A DNA stretch of 64,000 nucleotides from JAFGCY01 sp964609245 (GTDB lineage Bacteria > 4484-113 > JAFGCY01). Under the pieces are notes generated by a model. It did not search any database. It was not told where the DNA came from and saw nothing but the letters and a program-made list of their open reading frames with translations. Below, piece after piece: positions 8,600 to 16,192 of the stretch. The stretch lies in the NCBI GenBank assembly GCA_964609245.1, contig CAZSSB010000004.1:62001-126000 (forward strand). The letters are read 5' to 3'. Positions within the stretch are counted from its first letter, which is position 1; every line of letters begins with the position of its first letter. A program made the translations under genes and the position numbers.

Positions 8600-8904
8600 G
8601 CGAACGGCACTTCGTTTGCAGACTGGAAGACCTGTCGGACGGTAAGGCTTTCCCCGTGACGGTTGACGACTATGAGGTCGTCCTGATCCGCCATGGTGAC
8701 GAGGTTCATGCCCTGGAGGATAACTGCAGCCACCAGGACTTCCCGCTCAGCCAGGGCGAAGTCCTGCCTGACAGGGTTCGGTGCCGGGCCCACGGTGCGG
8801 AATTCTGCCTCAAGACAGGCAAGGCGCTGAAAGCTCCGGCCTTTGCCGCTGTGCGGGCCTACGAGACGGGTGTGGAGGACGGTCGAGTCTGGGTTGAGAC
8901 CTAG
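8596..8904 (+). CDS. Rieske-type [2Fe-2S] ferredoxin of the SUF operon
   Basis: 102 residues, NirD/BphA3-like small Rieske protein. Cluster ligands are visible as C-S-H in 'DNCSHQDFPLS' and C-R-A-H in 'RVRCRAHGAEF'. No signal or transmembrane segment is present, so it is cytoplasmic. It overlaps sufD by 4 bp. Such ferredoxins occur in suf operons of several bacterial phyla and probably supply electrons for cluster assembly; that role is inferred from position. Confidence 0.88.
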   Translation: MSERHFVCRLEDLSDGKAFPVTVDDYEVVLIRHGDEVHALEDNCSHQDFPLSQGEVLPDRVRCRAHGAEFCLKTGKALKAPAFAAVRAYETGVEDGRVWVET

Positions 8905-8952
8905 CGCTTCCTGCCGGGTCGGTCTTGTTAGCTGCCCAGGCGATGTGGATAA

Positions 8953-8993
8953 TATCTAGGCTGCCCGTGCATTCGGGCACAACACTATCTAGG
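8953..8993. promoter_or_regulatory. Direct repeat flanking a hairpin, before sufS
   Basis: The only sizeable gap in the suf operon (98 bp) holds two copies of TATCTAGG (8953-8960, 8986-8993) on either side of a 6-bp dyad TGCCCG/CGGGCA (8962-8979). The second copy runs into the AGGTGG Shine-Dalgarno site of sufS. It could be an internal promoter/operator or a translational control element; nothing more can be shown. Confidence 0.35.
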
Positions 8994-9002
8994 TGGTGTG
9001 TA

Positions 9003-10274
9003 TTGAGCGACACAGCTGAAGCCGCTACGGCCAGTGACGAAGTCCACTGTACGTCTCTGCACCCCGACGAGGTCCGTTCGGACTTCCCAGCCCTCTCCCG
9101 CATCATTGGCGGCCGGCCGCTTGCGTATCTCGACAACACCGCCGCCACGCTCAAGCCTCGTCAGGTAATCGACGCCCTTTCGCGGTTCTACGCCGAGCGC
9201 TCCGCCAATGTTCACCGCGGGATGCACACGCTCAGCGAGGAGGCGACCGACGCTTACGAGCACGCGCGTCAGGTCGTTGCGGAGTTTGTCAATGCCGCGC
9301 AGCCTGCCGAACTGGTATTCACTCGCAACACCACGGAGAGCATCAACCTGGTGGCCTACTCGTGGGCCCGAGAGCAGCTCAAGCCCGGTGACCAGATCCT
9401 GATCACCGAGATGGAACACCACGCCAACCTCATTCCGTGGCAAATCATTGCTGAGCAGACAGGTGCCGAATTGCGCTTCGCGCGCATCCTTCCCACCGGG
9501 CAACTCGATCTCGAGGACTGGCACGCCAAGTTGACGGACCGCACTGCCTTGATGGGCGTGGCTCACGTGAGCAACGTGCTCGGCGTGATCAACCCGGTCA
9601 GGGAGCTGACGAAGGCGGCCAAGAACGTAGGCGCGACGGTGCTGATTGACGCCGCCCAGAGCGTTCCGCATATGCCGGTTGACGTCCAGGACATCGGGTG
9701 CGACTTCTTGACATTCTCGGGATACAAGCTGCTAGGTCCGTTCGGCATCGGGGCGCTCTGGGGACGCTACGACCTGCTGGAGTCGATGCCGCCCTATCAG
9801 ACCGGTGGCAGCATGATCCACACCGTGACGCTGGAAAAGACGACCTTCGCGGACCCACCGCAGCGTTTCGAGGCCGGGACCCCATCGATCGGCGACGCCG
9901 TCGGCTTCGCCGCGGCCATCGAGTATCTGACCGCCATCGGTATGGATCGTATCGAGGCTCGCGAGCAGGAGCTGAGTAAGTATCTCCACCAGCGTCTGGC
10001 GGAGGTACCGGGGCTGCGAGTCTTGGGCGACTACTTCCCCGGTAAGCCCGGCATCGCCAGTTTCGATCTGGAGTACGCGCACGCCCACGACGTTGCGCAG
10101 TTCCTGGCGGAGGAAGCAGTGGCGGTAAGGGCCGGGCACCACTGCGCGGAGCCGCTGCACCACATCATGAAATCGGAAAGCACCTCACGTGCCAGCCTCT
10201 ACCTCTACAACACCGAGGCCGAGGTCGATCAGTTGATCGAGGCACTCGGGACGGTCCAGGAGTTGTTCGGCTAG
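9003..10274 (+). CDS. sufS: Cysteine desulfurase SufS (group II)
   Basis: 423 residues from a TTG with AGGTGG 6 nt upstream; a longer frame to 8925 has no such site. The protein begins with a 20-residue polar extension before the conserved 'RSDFPALSRIIGGRPLAYLDNTAATLKP'. The PLP lysine is Lys242 in 'FSGYKLLGP', and the sulfur-carrying Cys381 is in 'RAGHHCAEP', the short-loop group II type. It takes sulfur from cysteine and hands it to SufU, encoded immediately downstream. Confidence 0.96.
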   Translation: MSDTAEAATASDEVHCTSLHPDEVRSDFPALSRIIGGRPLAYLDNTAATLKPRQVIDALSRFYAERSANVHRGMHTLSEEATDAYEHARQVVAEFVNAAQPAELVFTRNTTESINLVAYSWAREQLKPGDQILITEMEHHANLIPWQIIAEQTGAELRFARILPTGQLDLEDWHAKLTDRTALMGVAHVSNVLGVINPVRELTKAAKNVGATVLIDAAQSVPHMPVDVQDIGCDFLTFSGYKLLGPFGIGALWGRYDLLESMPPYQTGGSMIHTVTLEKTTFADPPQRFEAGTPSIGDAVGFAAAIEYLTAIGMDRIEAREQELSKYLHQRLAEVPGLRVLGDYFPGKPGIASFDLEYAHAHDVAQFLAEEAVAVRAGHHCAEPLHHIMKSESTSRASLYLYNTEAEVDQLIEALGTVQELFG

Positions 10275-10763
10275 ATGGATCTCAAGACTCTTTACCGCGA
10301 AGTGATCATTGATCACTACAAGAAACCGCGTAATTCGCGCCCCCTGCAGGAGCCAAGCCACGAAGCGCGCTGCAAGAATCCCTCCTGCGGTGACCGGATA
10401 ACCCTGCAACTCGAAGTTGTGGACGGTACCATTGTCGATGTCGCCATGCTTGGCACCGGCTGCGCGATCAGCCAGGCCAGCGCTTCCATGATGACCCAGG
10501 CGATCAAGGGCCGCACCCTGGCGGAGGCTGACGCGGTGCTTGCGGCGTTCAGAGGGATGATCGTGGACGGGGATGAGGACCTGGACAGCGAGATACTCGG
10601 CGACCTGGTGAGTATGCAAGGCGTATCCAAGCTACACGCCCGCGTGAAATGCGCGATGTGCGGCTGGTCCGCGCTGGAGGCCGCGCTGGCCGAGGAGGAA
10701 ACCGAAGTCGATCTGGACCAGGACACCTCGATGCCCGCGGCCAAGCGAGGCGGCGGTTACTAA
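10275..10763 (+). CDS. sufU: SufU sulfur-transfer/scaffold protein
   Basis: 162 residues. NifU-N/IscU fold with SufU-type residues: 'CKNPSCGDRI', 'GTGCAISQAS' and 'CAMCGWSALEAAL' supply the three zinc-binding cysteines, and the Asp of 'CGD' is present. The spacer between the second and third Cys is long, as in Firmicute and Actinobacterial SufU. It begins directly after the sufS stop. SufU accepts persulfide from SufS; in this group it acts as a zinc-dependent sulfurtransferase. Confidence 0.93.
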   Translation: MDLKTLYREVIIDHYKKPRNSRPLQEPSHEARCKNPSCGDRITLQLEVVDGTIVDVAMLGTGCAISQASASMMTQAIKGRTLAEADAVLAAFRGMIVDGDEDLDSEILGDLVSMQGVSKLHARVKCAMCGWSALEAALAEEETEVDLDQDTSMPAAKRGGGY

Positions 10764-10778
10764 GGTCCGCCGCTGAGC

Positions 10779-11006
10779 TTACGGATCGCCGATCATGCCC
10801 TTCCGGTACCACCCGAGGCCGGCCAGCGCGAAAACGATGCACGGCAGCGCCAGTGCCTGCATGACTTGGCTACCGGCAAGTGTGTCGAAGTGCAGATATG
10901 GATCGACCCAGTCCAGGTAACCGATCTGGAACTGCTTGTAGACGCCCAGCAACACATACAGCGCGTAAACGACGGCGATGATGACGATTGCCATCATGTT
11001 CTTCAT
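10779..11006 (-). CDS. Small membrane protein, 75 residues, unknown
   Basis: Two hydrophobic helices are visible, residues about 4-22 ('MMAIVIIAVVYALYVLLGVY') and 48-67 ('VMQALALPCIVFALAGLGWY'), separated by an acidic aromatic loop. No family is recognised. A TAGAAT box on the minus strand (11018-11013) ends exactly 6 nt before the second of two ATGs (11006), and no Shine-Dalgarno site is visible, so translation probably starts there on a leaderless mRNA; the first ATG is 11009. It converges with sufU, 15 bp away. Confidence 0.6.
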   Translation of the reverse strand: MKNMMAIVIIAVVYALYVLLGVYKQFQIGYLDWVDPYLHFDTLAGSQVMQALALPCIVFALAGLGWYRKGMIGDP

Positions 11007-11078
11007 CATTCGATTCTAGCAAAGCCATCTAGCGGGCAATAGCCGTGCTCCGCTCCAGAAACTCAAGTGCAGTTTGCC

Positions 11079-12611
11079 CTAATGGACGAACCTTTCTCGC
11101 ACGGCTTGGTCGTAGCTGTCCCATAGGACGCAGGCCATCACGTCCGCAGCCGGATCCTGGAATGTCGAGTAGCCAATCCAGCAATACCCGTTGTCACCCC
11201 AGTCCAGTCCCCAGCTGTTCCTAACGCGGAACGCCTGCCTCCGATCGCTGTAGCCGGCAACCAGCATGGCGTGGCCACCCTCGCTCGGTCCCTCGTACTC
11301 CCAGACCCCCTCAGGCCCCCACCCGCGGAACGTCTCGTCGAACTCCGTTCCTATCACAACCGGCCGACGATGGATCGCGAGCTGCTCCTTGATCGGCCCC
11401 AAGTCGGTGCCCCACTTCCACCAATAGACCCACTTCCAGTCAGCGAGTCTCAGCAGCCGTGCGTCGCTAGCCGCAGAGCCTCCGCAGTCAGCCACGCAGA
11501 TGCGCTGGTACCTGCAGCTGTACTCCGTGGCGCAACCGGTGGAGACCATGTAGTCGCAGACATCGCTCAGCCACCGGCCATCATCGGGACACCCCCCCGG
11601 CGTATTCAGGTAGAGCCACTTGGGGCTCACCAGATTGAAGGGATCGTGGAAGTCCCAACCCTCATATTGGCCTCCGCTCTGGCCTGGACCGTAGATCTCT
11701 CCCAGCTCGTAGTTGTACGCGCCGTCCCCGAGGGCGAACGCGGTGCATGACGAGCATTGCCCCTGACTGCGGATGGGAGCGCAGGACGACGACAGGTCCA
11801 CATAGGTTGGCAGGGCGCCACCCTTGCCCCGCGGTGGCTGGTCGTCGCGCGCAGCATCCATGCTCTCCTCGCTCTCGCGTAGGAGCCCCGTACCCCTGGT
11901 TTCAGGCGCTCCAAGCTCAAGCGCCTCGATGTAGACGTGCACGGCGGAATCCGCCAGCACGATCAGGAGGACCTCCCCGGTCTCTGGTCGGACGTAAGGC
12001 GCCAGCCACGGCACAGTCAGGACACCATCATCGCTCGGTCCAGTGAAGATGTCCCACCCGCCCGAGATGTGGTTTCCCAAGCCGATCCAGCACGCCGGCC
12101 GCGTCGCCATGGCGGCCTCAAGGCCTGCCTTGCCGGCGAACCAGGTCATCCCCACTGTGGCGTGATCTGGCAAGGCCACAGGCCGAAAGCTATAGATCGC
12201 GTAGGCCAGTTGCCCTGCGGCGCCCGCGGCCCCGGGATCATCCTCGCTCATCACGGCAGCGGTAGCTCGCCCCAACACAACACCAACGCCTTGCCTGGTG
12301 GCATGTTGGTGCGGCAGATGGTCGCAATACTGGGCGCCGGTTGCGACCAGCTGCGGTTGAGTATCGACCCAATCCGTAGGACTCAGAACCGCCACCACCT
12401 CTTCCCATGGTGGTAAGTCGGGTAGGACCTTCGTGGCCCCCCTTAGCGGCTGCTGCGGGCGAACTGATACTTCCACCTGCCCGACCGGCAGTGGATCCCG
12501 TGCTGCAGCGATTCCCAAGGAGTTGAGGCCGATGAAGCTGACGGCAGCGATCGCGACCGTTGCCATAGCCACGCGTCCACGGTTGCTGTTTGGACTCAGT
12601 AAGTCAAACAT
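11079..12611 (-). CDS. Exported papain-family (C1) cysteine protease
   Basis: 510 residues from the ATG at 12611 (GGGAG 9 nt upstream); an earlier in-frame start is unlikely. A signal-anchor lies at about residues 13-35. Residues 40-255 are a domain I do not recognise. The C1A peptidase domain follows: catalytic Cys289 in 'SQGQCSSCTAF', His in 'EGGHAMLVAGY' and Asn in 'RVRNSWGLDWGDNGY'. The Trp that normally follows the catalytic Cys is Thr here. Several extra Cys suggest disulfides and secretion. Substrate unknown. Confidence 0.82.
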   Translation of the reverse strand: MFDLLSPNSNRGRVAMATVAIAAVSFIGLNSLGIAAARDPLPVGQVEVSVRPQQPLRGATKVLPDLPPWEEVVAVLSPTDWVDTQPQLVATGAQYCDHLPHQHATRQGVGVVLGRATAAVMSEDDPGAAGAAGQLAYAIYSFRPVALPDHATVGMTWFAGKAGLEAAMATRPACWIGLGNHISGGWDIFTGPSDDGVLTVPWLAPYVRPETGEVLLIVLADSAVHVYIEALELGAPETRGTGLLRESEESMDAARDDQPPRGKGGALPTYVDLSSSCAPIRSQGQCSSCTAFALGDGAYNYELGEIYGPGQSGGQYEGWDFHDPFNLVSPKWLYLNTPGGCPDDGRWLSDVCDYMVSTGCATEYSCRYQRICVADCGGSAASDARLLRLADWKWVYWWKWGTDLGPIKEQLAIHRRPVVIGTEFDETFRGWGPEGVWEYEGPSEGGHAMLVAGYSDRRQAFRVRNSWGLDWGDNGYCWIGYSTFQDPAADVMACVLWDSYDQAVRERFVH

Positions 12612-12762
12612 GTCTTGGTCTCCCGCATCAGTGTTTTGGGCTTGGACCCTATACTTGTGTGAAGACCTTAGGGCACCCACCCTGCCCGTGTCAACTGCGG
12701 GGTAGCACCTGGCCGCCCGTTGTGCAGGTGCAGCCAGCGTGGCCGGCAGCAGGGGATATGAT

Positions 12763-13263
12763 ATGCCAATGCTCAAGCTCCTCACAGGTATGGAGTTCCC
12801 CGGTGCCCCCGCTGATGAGTTGCAGCGACAGCCTGCTGGCTACGATTTGACGGTGCGAAGCATCGACCGCTTCACCTTAGCGGGCAGACTTGATCTGACC
12901 AACGAGCAGCGTGAGTTGCCTGACCTGGAAGCCCTTCCCTGGCCGCAGCCCCCCGGCGAAGGTACACCGCAACCCTTGCGCCTCGGACGCGGCGGCTACC
13001 TGGTTACCTACAACGAGGAGATTCGGATCCCACCCAACGCGGCGGGGATCGTACTGCCCCGCAGCTCACTGATGCGCTGTGGTGCGACGCTGCACAGCGC
13101 TCTTTGGGACCCCGGCTATTGCGGCCGTGGCCAGGGACTGCTGACCGTCCATCACGATCTTGATCTCTATCCGGACGCGCGCATCGGGCAATTAATCCTC
13201 ATAGCGCTCGAGCAGGAAGCGGACCGGCTGTACAGCGGGACATACCAGGGGGAGAACCTGTAG
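12763..13263 (+). CDS. dCTP deaminase / dUTPase-family enzyme
   Basis: 166 residues. The trimeric dUTPase fold is clear from 'PAGYDLTV', 'YLVTYNEEIRIPPNAAGIVLPRSSLMRCG' (split here as 'IRIPPNAAGIVLPRSSL' and 'MRCG'), 'SALWDPGYCGRGQGLL' and 'RIGQLIL'. The 'PRSSLMR' motif contacts the triphosphate. It lacks the C-terminal glycine-rich loop of classic dUTPase and is nearer to the Dcd/archaeal DUT group. It would keep dUTP out of DNA or feed dUMP to thymidylate synthesis. AGGGG precedes the ATG at 12763, but TATGAT (12757-12762) also sits exactly 6 nt before the ATG at 12769, so a leaderless start there is possible. Confidence 0.8.
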   Translation: MPMLKLLTGMEFPGAPADELQRQPAGYDLTVRSIDRFTLAGRLDLTNEQRELPDLEALPWPQPPGEGTPQPLRLGRGGYLVTYNEEIRIPPNAAGIVLPRSSLMRCGATLHSALWDPGYCGRGQGLLTVHHDLDLYPDARIGQLILIALEQEADRLYSGTYQGENL

Positions 13264-13299
13264 ACTCCGCCGGTATGAGACGCGGGTACGTTCCTGGGG

Positions 13300-14205
13300 T
13301 CAGTCAGCTTCCGCCGGCAGGACATACTTCGCCGTGACCGGTCTCACGCTCAGCCCCTCTGTCACGGCGCAGTCGGCGTCCAGCAGCAGGCAGAGGGACC
13401 TGTCCTCCTTGACCTCCAGCACCTGGGCCGCGGCAATCCGCCTCTCTCCCCACCAGGCGATCTCCCCATCCTCAGCGCGAATTCGTGCTGCCTCGAGCAC
13501 GACCAGTTCATCGCCAACTGCTATGGACGCGCTGCTACCCAGATCGACAACCACCGTCTTGCCTCCGACGGCCAGCACCTGCCCGGTCAGCGGGAGGACT
13601 TCGATCAGGTGGTTGAGCACTCCGCCAATCGCCTTGTAGGTTGCCCGCCCCAGCATCGTCTGTCGAAACCCGTCGCTTCCATAGTCCGCACTCGCCAGCC
13701 AGCCCGTGGTGAGCGGGTCCAGCCGGGTCCCCTTGCGGCTCTCAACGGCCTCCACGTGCCAGGCAGTGATGCGGGCCCGTTGCGGCACGCTCCATAGCTC
13801 CAAATCCAGAGACACTTGCGCGATACTGCCGCCTAACCCCAGCGCGCGGGCGAGATCTCCGAGGTCAGCGGCAAGGTCAGACTCCTGATCGCGATCGGCG
13901 ATGCAGAGGGCGGTAATCCGCCCCTGCAGCACGTAGTCACAGCCCTCGACCGCTGCTCCTTCCCACCACCCGTCATCTGTCGCGATCAATGGGGCTTCGA
14001 TGCGCCTGCTCAGCCATGGTCCGCAGTCGGCGATGCAAAGGGCCAGAAGATCGGCAAGGCCATGGCCGGCCGTCGGAACAGCGTAGGCCAAAGGCGGCAC
14101 GCCGAGCACTGGTTGCGCGGCCGGAACCTGTGCCGGAGCGAGCCAGAAGGCCAGGAGTACCCCCACGATCGCGGGCCAATATCGTCGACCGGTTGACGTT
14201 GCCAT
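13300..14205 (-). CDS. Exported CsgG/FlgT-like protein, function unknown
   Basis: 301 residues with a signal peptide (cleavage probably after 'VPAAQ', about residue 31). The N-terminal part ('LAYAVPTAGHGLADLLALCI', 'GCDYVLQGRI') resembles the TolB/CsgG-type fold, and 'GRATYKAIGGVLNHL' resembles its last helix. The C-terminal 90 residues ('TGQVLAVGGKTVVVDLGSSASIAVGDELVV') resemble the FlgT/KOW-like beta domain with the 'v.GD.l.V' pattern. I infer an envelope protein, possibly flagellum-linked; the similarity is by eye only. A GGAGG site lies close to the ATG. It is divergent from tRNA-Thr. Confidence 0.6.
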   Translation of the reverse strand: MATSTGRRYWPAIVGVLLAFWLAPAQVPAAQPVLGVPPLAYAVPTAGHGLADLLALCIADCGPWLSRRIEAPLIATDDGWWEGAAVEGCDYVLQGRITALCIADRDQESDLAADLGDLARALGLGGSIAQVSLDLELWSVPQRARITAWHVEAVESRKGTRLDPLTTGWLASADYGSDGFRQTMLGRATYKAIGGVLNHLIEVLPLTGQVLAVGGKTVVVDLGSSASIAVGDELVVLEAARIRAEDGEIAWWGERRIAAAQVLEVKEDRSLCLLLDADCAVTEGLSVRPVTAKYVLPAEAD

Positions 14206-14221
14206 GCTGCCTCCGTATAAT
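14193..14221 (+). promoter_or_regulatory. tRNA-Thr(CGT) promoter
   Basis: TTGACG (14193-14198) and TATAAT (14216-14221) are separated by exactly 17 bp and the -10 ends 10 nt before the tRNA. This is the best full -35/-10 promoter seen in the window. Confidence 0.75.
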
Positions 14222-14231
14222 CTCGGCGCCA

Positions 14232-14303
14232 GCCGACGTAGCTCAGAGGCAGAGCAGCTGATTCGTAATCAGCAGGTCGTCGGTTCAAATCCGACCGTCG
14301 GCT
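14232..14303 (+). tRNA. tRNA-Thr (anticodon CGT)
   Basis: 72-nt cloverleaf. Acceptor GCCGACG pairs with CGTCGGC, the D arm is GCTC/GAGC, the anticodon arm GCTGA-TTCGTAA-TCAGC carries CGT, and the T arm GTCGG-TTCAAAT-CCGAC is standard. The discriminator is T and CCA is not encoded. Confidence 0.96.
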
Positions 14304-14389
14304 GAGCACGCCAGGCTACCCTTTCTTTTCGGCAGTTCACACGCCAGGCTCTACCCCCATGTCGATGCGGCGCGCATCACTTGGCGGGC

Positions 14390-15679
14390 TCAGCGCTTGA
14401 GCGATCCGCGGACAACATCTTTGCCGCTGAACACCGCGGCACCCCCGAGTTCTTCCTCGATGCGCAGCAGTTCGTTGTATTTGGCCAGGCGGTCGGTGCG
14501 GCATGGCGCGCCCGACTTCAGCTGACCAGCCCCAACCGCCACGGCGAGATGCGCGATCATCGTGTCTTCCGTTTCCCCGCTGCGATGGCTGATCACCGTG
14601 GTGAAACCAGCTTTGTGGGCAAGGCGGATGGTATCGAGGGTCTCGCTGACCGTACCAATCTGGTTGAGCTTGATCAGGATGCTGTTGCAGGCGGACTCGC
14701 TTATCGCACGCCGCAGCCGCACAGGATTGGTGACCAGCAGGTCATCGCCGACGATCTGAGTCTTGTCGCCGAGTCGCGCCGTCATCCGCGTCCACGCATC
14801 CCAGTCATCCTCGTCAAGTGGATCCTCGATGCTGAAGATCGGGAACTGCTGCCTGACCCGTTCGTAGAAGCTGATTAGCTCGTCGCTACTCAGGGACTGA
14901 CCGGATGCTTCCATCGTGTAGGTTCCATCGTGATAGAACTCACTGGCGGCGCAGTCCAACGCGAAGCAGATCTGCTCGCCGGGCTTGTAGCCCGCCCGCT
15001 CAACCGCGTTGCTGAGCAGCTCCAGGGCTTCCGCGTCGCTTTTGAGAGCCGGCGCGAAGCCCCCCTCATCTCCGACATTGGTCACGTAGCCGGCGTCCTT
15101 AAGCACCGCCTTGAGGGCGTGATAAGTCTCGCAGCCGGCGCGCAGCGCATCGCGGAACGTCTCGAAGCCGAATGGGACAAGCATGAACTCCTGGATGTCC
15201 ACCAGGTTGTCGCCGTGCTTCCCGCCGTTGATGACGTTGAGCTGGGGGACGGGCAGACTGACGGCATCTGCCCCGCCCAGATATCGGTACAAAGGCAGGC
15301 CCGAGACCGACGCGGCCGCTTGGGCAGTCGCCATACTGACCGCCAGAATCGCATTGGCCCCCAAGCTGCTCTTCGTCTCAGAGCCGTCCAGCTCGATCAT
15401 CCGCAGATCCACGGCGCGCTGATCGAGCCCATCCATCCCGATCAACTCCGGGGCGATGACGTCGCGGATATTCTGGACTGCTCGCAGGACGCCCTTGCCT
15501 CCGAAACGGCTATCGTCCCCGTCCCGCAGCTCGAGCGCCTCGTGCGAGCCGGTGCTGGCTCCGCTTGGCACAATGGCTCGCCCCACATCACCGCTCGCGA
15601 GCCCGACTTCAGCTTCGACCGTTGGATTGCCCCGCGAGTCAATGACCTCACGTGCATGGACGAACTCGATGATACTCAA
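14390..15679 (-). CDS. eno: Enolase
   Basis: 429 residues from a TTG with GGGAGG 6 nt upstream, giving the standard N-terminus 'IIEFVHAREVIDSRGNPTVE'. Catalytic and magnesium-binding segments are intact: 'SGASTGSHEALELRD', 'SIEDPLDEDDW', 'QIVGDDLLVTNP', 'LIKLNQIGTVSET' and 'SHRSGETED'. It converts 2-phosphoglycerate to phosphoenolpyruvate in the cytoplasm. The same strand carries pyruvate phosphate dikinase upstream, so the two genes around PEP are linked. A TATAAT at 15759-15754 may give enolase its own promoter. Confidence 0.97.
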   Translation of the reverse strand: MSIIEFVHAREVIDSRGNPTVEAEVGLASGDVGRAIVPSGASTGSHEALELRDGDDSRFGGKGVLRAVQNIRDVIAPELIGMDGLDQRAVDLRMIELDGSETKSSLGANAILAVSMATAQAAASVSGLPLYRYLGGADAVSLPVPQLNVINGGKHGDNLVDIQEFMLVPFGFETFRDALRAGCETYHALKAVLKDAGYVTNVGDEGGFAPALKSDAEALELLSNAVERAGYKPGEQICFALDCAASEFYHDGTYTMEASGQSLSSDELISFYERVRQQFPIFSIEDPLDEDDWDAWTRMTARLGDKTQIVGDDLLVTNPVRLRRAISESACNSILIKLNQIGTVSETLDTIRLAHKAGFTTVISHRSGETEDTMIAHLAVAVGAGQLKSGAPCRTDRLAKYNELLRIEEELGGAAVFSGKDVVRGSLKR

Positions 15680-15740
15680 GGTGTTCCTCCCGGCGGCCAC
15701 GCCCCAATCTGTCGGCGCCGAGCTGACTACTCAGGCCGCC

Positions 15741-16172
15741 TCACTCCAGCGGGATTATACGTGATCGCGCAAGCATCGCTTTCACGAAGCGTTTGGCATT
15801 GACATCCCCGTGCGCCACCAACTCAACCTGCTCCTGGGTTACACGACGCTCCTCCTCGGTCTTGTGCCACACCTCAAAGCGGTCACCCGCAACGACGCGC
15901 GACTTCACCTCCGACAGCAGTGTGCCGAAAGCAGTGCTTAGAAACACCTCTTGGTTACCGGCGAACATCGCATCAGTACAGTCATACAGGAACTCAGAGC
16001 GGCGCCCAGCCTCTGCATACGTTATTCTCACCTGCCGCACCGAGTCGGGAAGGTCCGGTGCAATGCGCAGGCGCACCTCAATGTCGTACGGTCCGGGATC
16101 GAAACTCGCGGCCTTGCCGAGATGAGACCCGGCGGCACCGCCGGATTCAGAGTCTGCCGAATGTTGCATCAT
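15741..16172 (-). CDS. Hypothetical protein between ppdK and eno
   Basis: About 143 residues from the paired ATGs at 16172/16169, which follow the ppdK stop by 20 bp; a longer frame to 16280 would overlap ppdK. The first 25 residues are polar and Gly/Ser-rich. The rest is a compact domain with strands such as 'YDIEVRLRI' and 'RQVRITYAE', two Cys-free helices and an ending 'AKRFVKAMLARSRIIPLE'. No family is recognised. Its position suggests co-expression with PEP metabolism. Confidence 0.6.
   Translation of the reverse strand: MMQHSADSESGGAAGSHLGKAASFDPGPYDIEVRLRIAPDLPDSVRQVRITYAEAGRRSEFLYDCTDAMFAGNQEVFLSTAFGTLLSEVKSRVVAGDRFEVWHKTEEERRVTQEQVELVAHGDVNAKRFVKAMLARSRIIPLE
15754..15759 (-). promoter_or_regulatory. 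Candidate -10 box for enolase
   Basis: TATAAT on the minus strand lies inside the last codons of the preceding gene and about 75 nt upstream of the enolase TTG. No clear -35 is visible. Confidence 0.4.
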
Positions 16173-16192
16173 AGTGCTGGCCTCGCCCTCAT

